Part shown: in pieces, positions 11,801 through 22,760 of the stretch | How positions within the stretch are numbered: the first letter of the stretch is position 1 | Layout: every line of letters starts with the position of its first letter | From: Apostichopus japonicus | Lineage: Eukaryota > Echinodermata > Holothuroidea > Aspidochirotida > Stichopodidae | Assembly: GCF_037975245.1 (NCBI RefSeq) | Contig: NC_092571.1 | Location: forward strand, 3,863,001 to 3,927,000 | Reading direction: 5' to 3' | DNA length: 64,000 nucleotides | Translations under genes and position numbers: made by a program | The notes under the pieces: generated by a model | Told to the model about the DNA's origin: nothing | Databases searched by the model: none | What the model saw: only the letters and a program-made list of their open reading frames with translations

Positions 11801-13269
11801 TTTGAGCTACTGTTATGTGAGGTTATACGTCGATTTGACGATTCATTTGTATATTGATTCCCTTTCTTGATTTAAAAACAAAAATAGTTTAATCAATATT
11901 TGCCGCAATTAATAATTATAAAGTAGCATAGTAATAACTGAACCTAGAGCTAGCAACCAGGCATACGTGCGATTGGCTAGAAACCAAAGGCAGGCCACTT
12001 CCTTAAGGAATTTGTTCCAGCAGCCAAGTTGATTTTTCGCGTGGCTTTCGGCTCGTATTAAACAAGTTTAAGGAGAGTACTAAGGCTTGCGCATGGCAAG
12101 CCACTAGTGAAATATTGAAGTATTTCATATGGGTTTCATAAGATGTATAATTCATATCGTTTTTTATCTATACACTTCATGAAAGTATTATTGAAATTAT
12201 CGGATTAAATCAAACTATTTGCTCCGTGGAAGCGTAAATATTTAAGAAAGTCGAACAAGGTTATATATTATAGTAAATCTTTACCTGCTAGTGATTGGCT
12301 ATATTTGCATTAATGGACGGTATGGTTGGGGTTATATCGTTAAGTTTGCTCTCCGATCCCGGAAACGCATCATCACCCATGGCAGATACCACGTGGCCTA
12401 ATTAAAAAAAACAAACATAATATGATCATGTGAGCATTTTGCCTGGCTAGTTTCCTAGTGAATATAAACTATATATATACAGTGCATTAGAAACGAATTT
12501 ATTGTTTGTTAGTTTGAAATTGTTGGAATCACTGAATTTCCCTTGTTTTTAAGTTCTAACATATTCAGCTTAAAGCAATAAGCGGAAATTACTGCAACGG
12601 ACATTAATAACCAGAGCAAAGCAGCTCCTAAAAGAGAGGAAATTCCAAAGTTAATTTCATGGAAACATGTTGAAACTTATCGTGAACGGAAAAGTTGAAG
12701 TGAAGCAGAAAGGATATGAAATATTATTAAGTAATCGACAGATACAGCTTTGAGGTCATGAAATGAACACTGCTGTACTGTGATGTCATGATAGTCTTTA
12801 CTGACTTGTTAGTTATCAGTTTACACGCTCAATCCTATAGCCGCGATTGAAGCGATGTAACTGTTGTTTACTCAAATAGATGAGTAATTGTTCAAAGTTG
12901 TTCTCATGAAAAGCACACTGGCCTTTTAATTCCCAATCCTGGGAGTGTAATTACCCCATTCCCTCGATTGAACTTTTTGGTGTATTTGTATGTGTTTTGT
13001 TATTCAATAAAGAAAATCAAAAAAGAGAAGCTTACCCTCAGTACTTATCTATGACGCCTAGCTGTTACGCATTTGATTAGAAATATTGACATATTTAAAT
13101 AAACAAACACTGTGAGATGTTAAGGTGCTTACATGTCATTATTCAAAAATATTTAAATTCATACCTACCACAGGATACCGAAGACGACTATGACCTCGTT
13201 GAAGCGGACGAGGTACAATATTTTACTCTCGACGTGGAATGTGGGGCTAATGATTATAGCGGTGACTGA
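1045..13269 (+). CDS. Ig-domain receptor tyrosine pseudokinase (multi-exon)
   Basis: This is a predicted type I membrane receptor with a tyrosine-kinase-like cytoplasmic domain. Exons placed by splice signals and phase: 1045-1441, 2714 to about 2889, 3014-3241, 4691-4873, 5582-5692, 6755-6942, 7688-7807, 9851-9962, 10149-10245, 11067-11172 and 13174-13269 (stop TGA). Phases match at every junction from 4691 onward. The start is the ATG at 1045, followed by a signal-like hydrophobic stretch and an Ig-like segment. Kinase landmarks are AK (beta3 lysine, in IIAKTI), [12 protein letters not shown] (hinge and alphaD), HPE in place of HRD, DFW in place of DFG, WLAPET (APE), SDVW (alphaF) and NRPSVHEI (alphaI). 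The glycine-rich loop is replaced by [10 protein letters not shown]. Loss of the HRD aspartate and the DFG glycine suggests a scaffold or allosteric role rather than catalysis. The tail carries tyrosines in DDYDLV and NDYSGD that could be phosphorylated. The Ig2 exon is uncertain. No orthologue name is claimed. Confidence 0.8.
1950..2069 (+). pseudogene. Possible degenerate Ig exon in receptor intron 1
   Basis: A short open frame reads [15 protein letters not shown], which has the look of an Ig B-strand (VNLTCEI). It is closed by a TAG at 2067-2069 and a TGA lies just upstream, and no clean acceptor/donor pair frames it. It may be a lost or pseudo-exon of the receptor. The call is tentative. 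Confidence 0.25.
2714..2904 (+). CDS. Receptor exon 2: partial second Ig segment
   Basis: The acceptor CCGCCAG precedes the exon, and phase 1 matches exon 1. The frame contains the Ig-like EVRLTCTIP and then runs into a TAA at 2902-2904. A different frame just downstream (about 2863-2990) stays open and includes HWSTDTL and a second-cysteine-like QQYCQIY. This suggests a frameshift inside the exon or splicing not resolved here. The weak donor GTCCAC at about 2890 would keep the phase needed by the transmembrane exon. Confidence 0.5.
3014..3241 (+). CDS. Receptor transmembrane exon
   Basis: The acceptor CTCCACAG and donor GTAAGT frame a phase 1 to phase 1 exon. It encodes a Ser/Thr/Asn-rich stalk with four N-glycosylation sequons (NYT, NST, NTS, NIS), then a single hydrophobic span beginning [12 protein letters not shown]. 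The basic stop-transfer residues YYRHK end the span. This places the kinase-like part in the cytoplasm. Confidence 0.75.
4021..4160 (+). repeat. About 50-bp tandem repeat copying a splice-acceptor-like site
   Basis: Three tandem units contain GATGGCGTTTA and ACCATCACTGTAGG. A fourth relative lies at about 4488-4517, just before a possible small exon (4516-4562). Each unit therefore carries a CACTGTAG/GAG acceptor-like sequence inside the receptor intron. Confidence 0.7.
4516..4562 (+). CDS. Possible juxtamembrane cassette exon of receptor
   Basis: A 47-base stretch lies between CACTGTAG and GTAAGC. In phase with the transmembrane exon it reads [16 protein letters not shown], a plausible juxtamembrane segment. 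Because 47 is not a multiple of three, including it breaks the frame of the next kinase exon, whereas the transmembrane exon joins 4691 directly in phase 1. It may be an alternative or frame-shifting cassette, or not an exon. Confidence 0.35.
4691..6942 (+). CDS. Receptor kinase-like N-lobe exons
   Basis: Exons 4691-4873, 5582-5692 and 6755-6942 join in phase 1. They encode the N-lobe and hinge: [18 protein letters not shown] where the glycine loop should be, IIAKTI with the beta3 lysine kept, [19 protein letters not shown] for alphaC to beta4, then the hinge [12 protein letters not shown] and an insert leading to alphaE ([12 protein letters not shown]). The donor of the middle exon is taken as GTACGT at 5693 because it alone gives the phase needed by the next acceptor. 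Confidence 0.75.
7688..7807 (+). CDS. Receptor catalytic-loop exon, HPE and DFW
   Basis: This is a 40-codon exon in phase 0 at both ends. It aligns with the tyrosine kinase catalytic loop, but HRDLAARN-type residues are replaced by HPELTTGK and DFG by DFW (VYDFWPEK). The catalytic aspartate is Glu, the metal-binding Asn is Lys, and the DFG glycine is Trp. The short activation segment runs straight into the APE exon at 9851. Confidence 0.8.
8120..8200 (-). mobile_element. Relic of U2-headed SINE family
   Basis: CCTGGGCACGGAAACCAAA followed by CTCTCAACCCC resembles, on the minus strand, the body of the SINE copies at 39490-39665 and 43194-43370. It is diverged and short. Confidence 0.4.
8503..8625. 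repeat. Inverted arm of a tRNA-like repeat
   Basis: TTCGAAACCAGTAAGGAAGG through GGTGACATATTTTGCCTTAC is the reverse complement, with scattered changes, of 9085-9210 and 9455-9575. It forms the left arm of an inverted repeat with the (CATC)n array in the loop. Confidence 0.65.
8748..9035. repeat. (CATC)n tetranucleotide microsatellite
   Basis: About 290 bases of nearly pure CATC repeats with a few variant units near the left end (CATCTATC, CAGTCC, CCGTCC). Frames through it give PSIH or MDGW repeats, which are not real proteins. Confidence 0.95.
9038..9320 (+). mobile_element. tRNA-derived SINE-like repeat, copy 1
   Basis: A tRNA-like segment at 9224-9294 has an A-box-like TAGCCTAGTGGTTAGGGTG and a B box GGTTCGAATCC. 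The acceptor arms do not pair well, so this is a tRNA-derived repeat and not a functional tRNA. The upstream 150 bases match copy 2 about 373 bases downstream. Confidence 0.6.
9406..9680 (+). mobile_element. tRNA-derived SINE-like repeat, copy 2
   Basis: Direct copy of 9038-9310, beginning CTTTCGAGATCCGG, with its tRNA-like segment at 9594-9665 and a B box relative (GGCTCGAATCC). Together the copies form a tandem pair with a period near 373 bases. Confidence 0.6.
9851..13269 (+). CDS. Receptor kinase-like C-lobe exons and tail
   Basis: Exons 9851-9962, 10149-10245, 11067-11172 and 13174-13269 carry [25 protein letters not shown], a G-helix region ending DKPFACPGG, and [12 protein letters not shown]. 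The tail ends NDYSGD before TGA. All four junction phases agree (1, 2, 0). The C-lobe fold residues are well preserved even though the catalytic residues are not, so this looks like selection for a folded pseudokinase rather than a decaying gene. Confidence 0.8.
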
Positions 13270-16200
13270 AAATATATTCCATGTAGTGCTATCATCGCTA
13301 GAAAAGACAAAAGCGTTTTCCTGTAAAAATCATTCTTTAAGACTGTTTCGGTTGAATCATCCGTTTTGTCGTTTAAGAAAGAACGGAATCTTGATAAGAT
13401 CACATGCATCATTTACACTATATTTCCTTCAACAACTTGTGTTAATTTTGTGTAAATATTGTATTGTTTGATATCAAACGAAGAGAGGACCGTTAATGGA
13501 TTTTTATTAAATTTAAATAATGTTTAAGAAAAGAGGGAATTTCTTTTTCACAATAATTAGTAGAAAAACTAACTTTCATATTACTTGTTTAAAATGTTGT
13601 CTTTTTGAAGTCGAATATTAATTTCGTGCAAAGTTTGTAACTCAAACATATTTTTGATCATCTTCACATCATACTCGAGAGATTTAACGTATTGAACGGT
13701 TGTGTGAGTATACTGCGTAATATATCAACTAAGGTTACGTTACTACCCACGCTGCGACGACCTGAATGACTTTAAATTTACAACACTTTAAACGATCTTA
13801 CCTAACGTATGATGTTTCTAAAATATTGCAATCATTTTTTTGACGCGCTATTCATTTTTCATAACAAATCATTTTAGAATATTTTAGTTATGTTACATCC
13901 GCATGTACACTGATGTTAAGAGAATGTGAAAGTGGAATTGTTTGGCATATTCGCAAGTGTCATCTTTGCTGACAATAGCTTTCTTAACCTAAGGCCGACG
14001 AATATTGTGACTGACACTAAATACCTTAACGATGTGGCTGACATGTCTATGGTTCCTGCTTTCTGTTTCATTGAACGTCTAAATTTAAAAGGTTACATGT
14101 CCACAATGAGGAAATATTTTTCAGTGTTTGTTATACATCAACTCGTCAGTTTTTGTTGTTGAATAGTACGTATCGATGAGTTTATTGAATTATCTGTGTA
14201 ATGTGATTCATTTTGTTCAACAAAATTAAATTGTACATCAAACTAAACATATTAACAAATACATATATCATATCGATTGGCTGTTTTTGTGTGTATATTA
14301 AATGTGAATTTTCATAAGAGGGCGACCCGCCCACTAGCAGAACCCAAAACGTCACTTCCAAAAGAGCGGTACAAGACAAACCCGACCGCCACAGAAACTA
14401 AACTTCTTGTTACAATCATCTCCCATTTGAAACTCAATCCAAAAACCAAACTTCAAGTTATAAAGGGGTAGCTAGCACGTAGGCCCATCAGCTCCCTAAA
14501 TAACAACGGCCCGAGAAAACACGTCTCGACAAAACGGTGCAAATCCGCCTCAATTTGAAGCCGTCAGTCACTTTTCACCAGCGAAAGAACCTCCTACCTC
14601 GGATGTACCCTATCCCGCAAAAGCAACATCACATCTTTCATGCTATACACTTGTAATTGTTTGAAAAACCCTGTATCCTCCCCCCCCCCCCCCACGCCCT
14701 CCATTCCCATAACCAGAAGAAACAAAAGCGAAGTTCCAAAACGCATGTACAAAGCTTTCAAGGCTATTGCAGCAATTTATTAAACAAAATCCGTCACCAT
14801 TGCATTTTCCTTTACACTAAATGTGTGTCGAGGGTGATTAGATTGGACGAAAAATGATGGGAAGATTTAGACGCAAAGAGGCGAATGAGTTAAATACTAT
14901 GTTTACTTAACACATCTTGTAGCTCAAAAGCTATACAGTTATGATATCGAACTTGCTTGTACCTTGACGAACCAAACCATCAGCGGCATCAAATGGATAA
15001 TAAAATATCCTCGTTATTGTGTACTATATAGTTGGAGTCGCAAATTTTGAAACCAGGATCTGGCATAAATGACTGATCGTCTTAATGTAGATATTTACAA
15101 TACGATGGCATTCAGTAGCTGGGATACGTGGGGTGAACATTCCTCACTTTTAACCACACATCAAAACATTTCAATAGTTATATGCACAACACTACGTGTA
15201 GATCTAACTATGGACCACATTTATAGCGTGAATATGCCTTAGCATGCCGATATCCACAGCTGATATTCAATTTTATTCAGAGTTCAACGACTCGATGCAA
15301 GTTGGCTTCTCTCCTTTCAAAACCGCAGATCCTCTCTGGCATCAATCGTGCCCTTGAACAATTATTGAACTGTTCTTAATCAGACTATTACACGGGACAG
15401 GGTAGCAGGATAATCGCGTATTTTAATGACTAAATGCTACTCTCGGGTCGGTTCATTCGGCATTGCTTTTATTACCTTTTTTTACATGTATTTTGGAACG
15501 GTGAATAAGGAGAGAGTAAATATTGCAAAATCCCAGTCAAAATATCATGCAGACAATGTATGTTTTCTTAACCTTATCTAAATCGGTCATTCATAAGTCT
15601 CCTTCTCTTTTTTTAAGAACAAATAAGGTTAACATCATTTTCAAGAATCCGGTTTAAAGTTCGTGCGTAAGGGCAATGTATAGACTTACATATTATGCAC
15701 TGCAATAAAATGAAATATCTATCAAAACACATAAAAGAAATGAAACTTTAGCAACGTTTTATATTTTGTCGTCGACGTTTCGTGCTGTACCATAACGTTG
15801 GTGCAAAATATTCTTATGTGGTGAAATAACTTGAACCATGTTTGCGACTCTAACTTTTACCCATGTTAAGTCAATTTGCGTCAGTCATTATAAAAACAAA
15901 ACTGAGGATTAAGTTTTAAAGCGTATATTTTGTACGTGCCTGGTGTATTATTTACTAAATTGTTACTTTAAAATCCTGTTCGATAGAGATACCCACGAGT
16001 AACCTTACTAACGCTCCTTTATGATGTTTTTTTTTGGGGGGGGGGAGGGCGGGGGTACTTTATGTTTCTTTCTTTTAGAATTTTAGGAATTTTCATGAAT
16101 CCAGTTTAAGATTTGTGTATATGATAACGTAACCAAAAAATTAACATATCCTGTATTGGAATACCATATCTAGAAAAATAATGGAGACAAGGAATAACAT

Positions 16201-19200
16201 TTAACTGAAGTTTCTATTTTTGTTTGTTTTTTGTTTTGCAACACATTGTTGGTGTAACTTCTTCGATTCATAGAGCTTTTATTCTTAATTTTTTGATGTG
16301 GCGGAATAACTGAAGCCACGCACGTATATTGGTATTACTGTCGTGCCTATTTGCGTTAACTTAGATGTAATAGGAACTACGTGGTACGTTATATCGACCT
16401 GACTGTATTTTGTTATGGTCTGTTTCATTTTGTTAATATATATTGTGACTTTGAAAGCTCGGTAGATATACCCATGATCAACGCTCTTGCTACTGATTTT
16501 CGCATTAATATGCTTGGTACTTAAAACTTGAAGTTCGGACTTTTCCCCTACTGTATCTGGTTTGCTATTGTGTGATTAAGCTAGCGCTAATATTTCAACC
16601 AGAGACAATAAAAACACGAAAACAAAACCGCTCAAGTGCAAAATATTGACATCGCTACTTTGAAATGATTTATCATCTGTTACGATTGTTTGCCCCACCT
16701 CTACAAAGTTACATATAGATTATAAACGTGTCTCAGCGTCGAAGACAAAGGAAATACATGTGTGACGTGTCCGGTACGATTATAATCGCGATGATTAAGT
16801 TGCTGCATATGAGAACAAAGAAGCTACTATGATATTTTTGTGTCACTACGAAGTGTAATCATTCCTGCTATTGGACCATCTAGCTAACCTTATGTGAAGT
16901 ATATGTTCTTTTCAGTTGTACAGTACACAGTTAGTCGCTCACAAACCTTTGACGAACACCATGTGTTGCATCTGTTCCCTACGAAGGGACTCCTGGTACA
17001 TCATCTAACTATAACACCGCCATAACAAACTGTTGGAACCTATGATTGACACAAATAGGTCAGAAATAACATTTAAGAATAAGTGTACATGCAGACAAAG
17101 GTTAAAGAACTGGTGCCACACACAACTGTTAAAACAAATTTCTCTCTTCATGTATTCAACTGTTGATATGACGTTTATTGTACTGTTAACGTCCAGAACA
17201 TCATATGTACAGAACTGGCAGTTAGTGTTAATTAACGATTTATCTTAAGTCATACGTAGATATATCATAACTTCATTCGATGGTTAAGCTAAACGTTTAC
17301 TACCCAATCACCACACCTCTTTTTTATTTTAAAATTTAATATGGTACACTAACAAAAGTAATCTAAGCCCGTTACATGCCATACTCTGTACTTGTATCAT
17401 AACTGAACCATTATCGATGTAAACATTTGGCCAAATATCTCATATTGACACAAAATTACTGGGATCTTAGTACTAATGTAGGCACAATTCGTCACACAAA
17501 GCTCAATTTCGTAATGAATAAAACCGCTGACGTAGTAATTGGGTCTATATTTGCGAGCGTGTTGTTTTATTAAAGTTGAAGTTACCACATACGTTGGTAA
17601 TTGATGTCTCGCGCTCTATAAAACTTGGCTTCCTGCTTTGTTTTCGCTATTCATTGGCATTTGCTTGCACTCAATTAGTTACAGGGTTGTGTGCCTTCTT
17701 TCCTAAAGCCATCGAGATATTGACGCCGTCAAAAGTGTTTTGGATATTTCTTCTCTCTTTATATACAAATCCACTCAAATGTCATTTTACGTCAAATAGA
17801 TGTACATATTCAAACAACTCTACCCAGCATTATATGATTTTAGTTAATCAATGTTATCACGTGCACATACATTGACAGTTTATCGGCGATGTGGTACGCC
17901 GCGTTAACTTTTAAGTATTATTGGATCAATTTAATCCTTGACATTTGTGTCAGTTCACGTCTCTGTTTGTTTACCGATAGCAAAGAGAGGGGATACAGTT
18001 GTGAATACAACCCACCTGCCTCACCCGAATGTATAATTGCCAAGAATGTTTTCGTTTCCCCCTTTCCTTCTCCTGTAAGTTCCCAGTAAAGCCCTGTTCC
18101 CCACCATTCCCTCGCCACTCCTGTTGTTTCTTCCCTTCCCCTTTTTCTCTGCCCCACCCCTACCGATCGGTTTGAAGTTGTTCGGTAGGTTCAGAGTAAA
18201 CTCAAAAAGAGAATAGTAAAATCTAAGTAATAGATGCTGAAACCTCCAGTTCACTAAAGGGTATTCGATACATCGTTATGTGACCAATTTCACATTGACT
18301 TAAATATCTCCTTTATATAATAAAGATGAGACATGTGCAGTTAGACAGATTCCGATGCAATCTTCTCCAAACAGTCGTTTTGTATGTGTTGGTTCCCCTA
18401 GCTTTCGACTTCATTGTACGCATAAAGCTTATAGTTAGTCATGATGTGTGTGTTTTTTGATAGTTTCTTGCATTAATAGGCCTTCAAATTGGAATATACA
18501 GTATATACTATGATGGACGTACATAAAAACGGTAGTATATCGAATCAATCCAGGCTTCCTATAGCGTTCAAGTGCAGCAGATTTTCAAGCCCCGCATGTA
18601 ACAAAATAACAATAGCGAATCAATTTGAGCATAGACAGTATGATGATAAATATTGCCACTACATAATTGCTCTTCGAGTACATGGTCTGCAGATTTGCTC
18701 CATAAGTTGGGGTTTCTGAACTTCAACTGGGGATTGAATAACAACAATTCATACAGTAATCTAAACCAGAAGTAAACAAGGCATGAACGAATTGATTATT
18801 CTCATTGAGTCAAGGAAATTACGATTTTGTAAATGGCCAATAAATGATGAGTAATAATACTATATCCTATTTAAAAAAATAAAGTATGAGTTGATCACCT
18901 GAACATGGATGTTGAAACATCTAAACAGCGACTATACATCGATGTCACTCTTTTGGATGAATATTCAGAAAGTTGAAGATCACATCTTCTTTTAGAAGTT
19001 ATTTAGCCAAAGCTAGCCTCAGCCCAATCAGCAAACTTGAACAGGAAGTATAACGTACGCTAACATGACTCATATGAATTGCTCACTCGCCGTTTGACCT
19101 TATCTCAACCATATGTTATAACATACCTTCTTTATTGTTTTCATTCTTACATAATAGTACTTTTTCCGTATTGGATATCACTCTCGCAAAGTATAGGACA

Positions 19201-19713
19201 CATGAGGCACATAAAGGTTTCCAAGTATTGGCATGTTAGCATGTCACAGTTTATGGGGAGAAAACGAGTGTTCGATCTGTTACAATTTGGGAAAGGATAA
19301 CGTGTAAGACTGGATGATATGTCTTCAATATCACTAACATAAAAAGTAACAATACAACAGCCGTGATTTTAATCATTGGTTTTAATTGTTATTTATTCCA
19401 GATTTTAGGTGAAGTAAAACATACTACTCTAAGAAATATAAAGTAATAGAAAAGTTTTTCATTGAAGTGAAGAAATAGTTCCGTATGGGATATTATGTTA
19501 CAAAGTATGTCGAAAATGCTGCGGGCCATAGACAGAGTTTGTTAGATTACATTCTTGTTTCTGCCATCGAACTGACACTATTAGTCAGCTTTTTAATTCG
19601 TCCTTTAAATCGCTGTATCATGCATGTTTCATGAAAACTAAAACGCTTTGATATGAGGAGAGGTACGAGTTACATTGCATTAAGGCCAATTACATATACA
19701 ATTGGTGAGAGGG
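13270..19713. other. Gene-free stretch between receptor and sulfatase
   Basis: No frame here shows a recognisable domain or paired splice signals. A more GC-rich block at about 14300-14650 stands out from its AT-rich surroundings. There are homopolymer tracts (C run near 14681, G run near 16037) and a SINE fragment near 16915. Everything else looks like ordinary intergenic DNA. Confidence 0.6.
16915..17010 (+). mobile_element. Fragment of U2-headed SINE family
   Basis: CAGTACACAGTTAGTCGCTC, ACAAACCTTTGACG and TCTGTTCCCT match in order the region just after the U2-like head of the copy at 39118-39330. The head itself is not recognisable here. Confidence 0.5.
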
Positions 19714-21363
19714 TTACAGCAAGGATGCATTGTTCAATACATCCATTAATGGGGGCGCTCTGATTATAGTCTCTTCGTGTTGCTCAATCAGTGTTTCTAT
19801 ATCATCTAATAGCTCCTTAAACAGAGTAGAATCTAAGGGAAATGATTCGGTGAGGTCGGACAGCAATTCGAAAATTAGAGGAGGGTCGTGGTAAACTACG
19901 CACTCCAGAGAGATATTTTTTCGTCGCAATAGAAAGATGGAGTCATTGGATAGACAAAAGGTTGGCAAAGACGTCCAAAATATTGAACCGGTCGGTCATC
20001 CTGGGTAAGGAAATGAACCTTGTAATTACCAAATCGTACTGCGAATAGAATATCCCGATTATAAAACATGATAAAGTCACGTGATGATAGGCCCTTGCCC
20101 AGGAGAGCGTTGACATTATTCATTCCGTCATATTCTCTATCATCGGCTAGACGTCCTCCAGCCAGGTCAATGAATGTCGGAAGTAAGTCCAGGGCGCTGA
20201 ATATTTCATGAGACACACCTGGTTCTACTACACCTGGCCAGTATGATATCAGTGGAACACGGTAACCTCCCTCAAAAGAGTTGGTCTTTCCTCCTAAAAC
20301 AGATAATAAAACAGTATCATAATCAATTTGATCCATGAATAGAGTTCGAAATATTTCTCTATTCATTTAAGAAGCAATATTTAGGTTGATAAAAATTGTT
20401 ATAGTGAATATGAATGTGACGAAATGTAGAAAGTGTAAATCCTGACATATAGTAATTCAAAAGCGAATCTTAGCCATAATGTAGGCCTATATGTTTGAAC
20501 ACGAATGTTCAACGTGTTTCTCTTCGTTATAAACTTCTGTAAAGTAGATGGGTCGATATTGGAAGGGTTAATGGTGGGCTGGATAGTGTACTCCCATCGT
20601 ATCCGTCATTAACCATCCCGACTTCTTGATTTTAAATCACTGAGAATCACATATTACTTTGAGTTTCGTAGATCAGTGCACTCTCAGTCCAACTCAAGAG
20701 TCCTACTCCGGACTATCAGCTCTAAATGATCAATACTGCTATTTCACTCCAGAACCATAACATAGGATCACATATAATAGCTGAGGTGTTCAGTTTCACT
20801 GAGTATAGGCGTGGTCAAGGCATGATAACCCTTTTAGCTTGAATAGTTAATAGAGTCCTGGTGAATTTCGTCTACATTTATCTCTATTCCAGTCAATACT
20901 ATTTTTTGAGGTACATGTATTGTACCAGGCTACGATATTGTTATGAATTACAGTGTTTTACGTGTTTCATGTAGCCTACAGAAAAATACTTGAATAAATA
21001 CTTTACTATTCACATCCATTAATCAATTCAACATTGCCATCAATTTCATTTTCATTGCTCAAATATTTAATAATCTGAGATTTACGGTATTTTTTTTTTA
21101 TACAAAACTGCACAATATTTATGTAAAATTACTAATCAAAGCCTTCAGTTTCGATTTAAGGAACTACTCGCTCCTCCATCTTCATAGATGGTAGTGGTAG
21201 TTCAGTCCTGCACTAAATGCAATCTTGCAGGGAAATTGACAGAACTGTTTGCACAGGGTAAGTACCCAAGATGGTTACTCTTTCTTAGTATAGTCTTTGG
21301 CGATCTCTTTACCCTTTCTATGGCGCGATCGCACGTAACTGGAGCAAATATTCTGTAAACGTA

Positions 21364-22162
21364 TATGGTAGGCCGCATGGGAAATAATTGCTGAGTTATG
21401 TCCGACATAATTGCTGAATTATGTCCGACATAAATCCGATTTATGTACCACGTAAATACGAATTATGTCGGACATAAATCGACCAATCATGTGAGCGCAT
21501 CTCGATGATTATTTATGTGGTACATTAATCGTATTTATGTACCGCATAAATCCGAATTATGTACCGCATAAATCGTATATGTACACATAAATCTGGTTTC
21601 AGGAGTCTTCGAAGCTCGCATAGCGTTATGCTCTTCGAAGATTAACAAACCGGTTCAAAGCATTGCGAACAAACATCGGATTATGCGGATTGGGAGTCAA
21701 CATTTGTCAATAACCTATATCGTTCGCTGCTCGACGAAAATCACGCAGATGTTTTACTTTGTCTATCATGCGTGCCATTGCGTTGTACTTTGCTTTATAC
21801 AGCAGAAATAACTGCGCTGCTTTCACGCCACAGCAAGATGGATTACATTAGCTCAGAGCATGATAACAGCTTCAAAATTCGCTAATGTGATTGGTCTATT
21901 TGATGCCGGTATTAATTATATTTAATGCCGGTATAAATTATATTTAATGCCGGTATTAATTATATATAATGCCGGTATTAATTATATGTAATGCCGGTAT
22001 TAATTCTATTTAATGCCAGTATTAATTATATTGAATACCATCATATGTAGCTACATGGTGATTGGCTGTGAATTATTGCCGGTATTAAATAGAATTATTA
22101 CCGGTAATATTTTTAGTTCATACGGACATTAAATCAGCAATTATTTCCCATATGGCCTACCA
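21364..22162. mobile_element. Palindrome-rich non-autonomous DNA element (799 bp)
   Basis: Ends form about 31-bp inverted repeats (TATGGTAGGCCGCATGGGAA at the left, its near complement at the right, 29 of 31 matching). The element is flanked by the 8-bp direct repeat TAAACGTA (21356-21363 and 22163-22170). Inside are two arrays of short palindromes: ATTTATGTCGGACATAAAT-type units (about 21395-21600) and AATGCCGGTATTAATTAT-type units (about 21895-22030). The centre is unique and non-coding. It lies in the sulfatase intron. An 8-bp target duplication fits hAT-like transposition. Confidence 0.75.
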
Positions 22163-22510
22163 TAAACGTAACATTTATTTGCCTTAGCAATAAATTACAG
22201 ATTGGAGCGGAAAGTTATAACACTGCAGTCTGACAGGTTAAGTAATGAATAAGAATAATATAAATGGAATGAAAAGAAACGAGGCCGCTTGTTTTGGGGA
22301 AGAGTTTTGTCGCGATGTTTGACATTGCAGCGGACTATCCTTTATTGAAACTACCTATTGAACAGTGGCGTGTACAAGGGATTGCGGGTGGGGGGGGGGT
22401 CACTTAATGATACAAGGGTTAATTCTTCTCTTTCTTCATGTTATGTATAAACCACTACAATAATGTGTTTTTGAAGTTTTCATCATCGGTATTATGCTTG
22501 GATTAGTTCC

Positions 22511-22690
22511 GAGTTCAAGTCACTCCAAGATCAATGTATGTCGTCCAGGAACAGAGTTTGTTGACAATTGACAATTCATAATCATGGACGTTAATTAATG
22601 AATCTAAGAGACTGACTTTGGCCAGCCTGCGGCCTTGATAAGCCAATGAGGCTTCTTCGCGAGTTCCTGCTTGCAGGAGGATCTAAAATT
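22511..22690 (+). mobile_element. tRNA-derived SINE (5'-truncated copy)
   Basis: Matches the fuller copy at 45596-45797 from GAGTTCAAGTCACTCCAAGA through AATGTATGTCGTCCAG, GATAAGCCAATGAGGCTTCT and TTGCAGGAGGAT. The A-box part is missing or diverged. Confidence 0.7.
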
Positions 22691-22695
22691 ACCTT

Positions 22696-22760
22696 CCTAC
22701 ATACATACATACATACACCCATACACACGTACTTACACTCATACACTCACACATACATAA
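22696..22760. repeat. CATA/CACA microsatellite
   Basis: TACA-type repeats (CATACATACATACATACA) degrade into CACTCACACA. They follow directly on the SINE copy and may derive from its tail. Confidence 0.7.
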
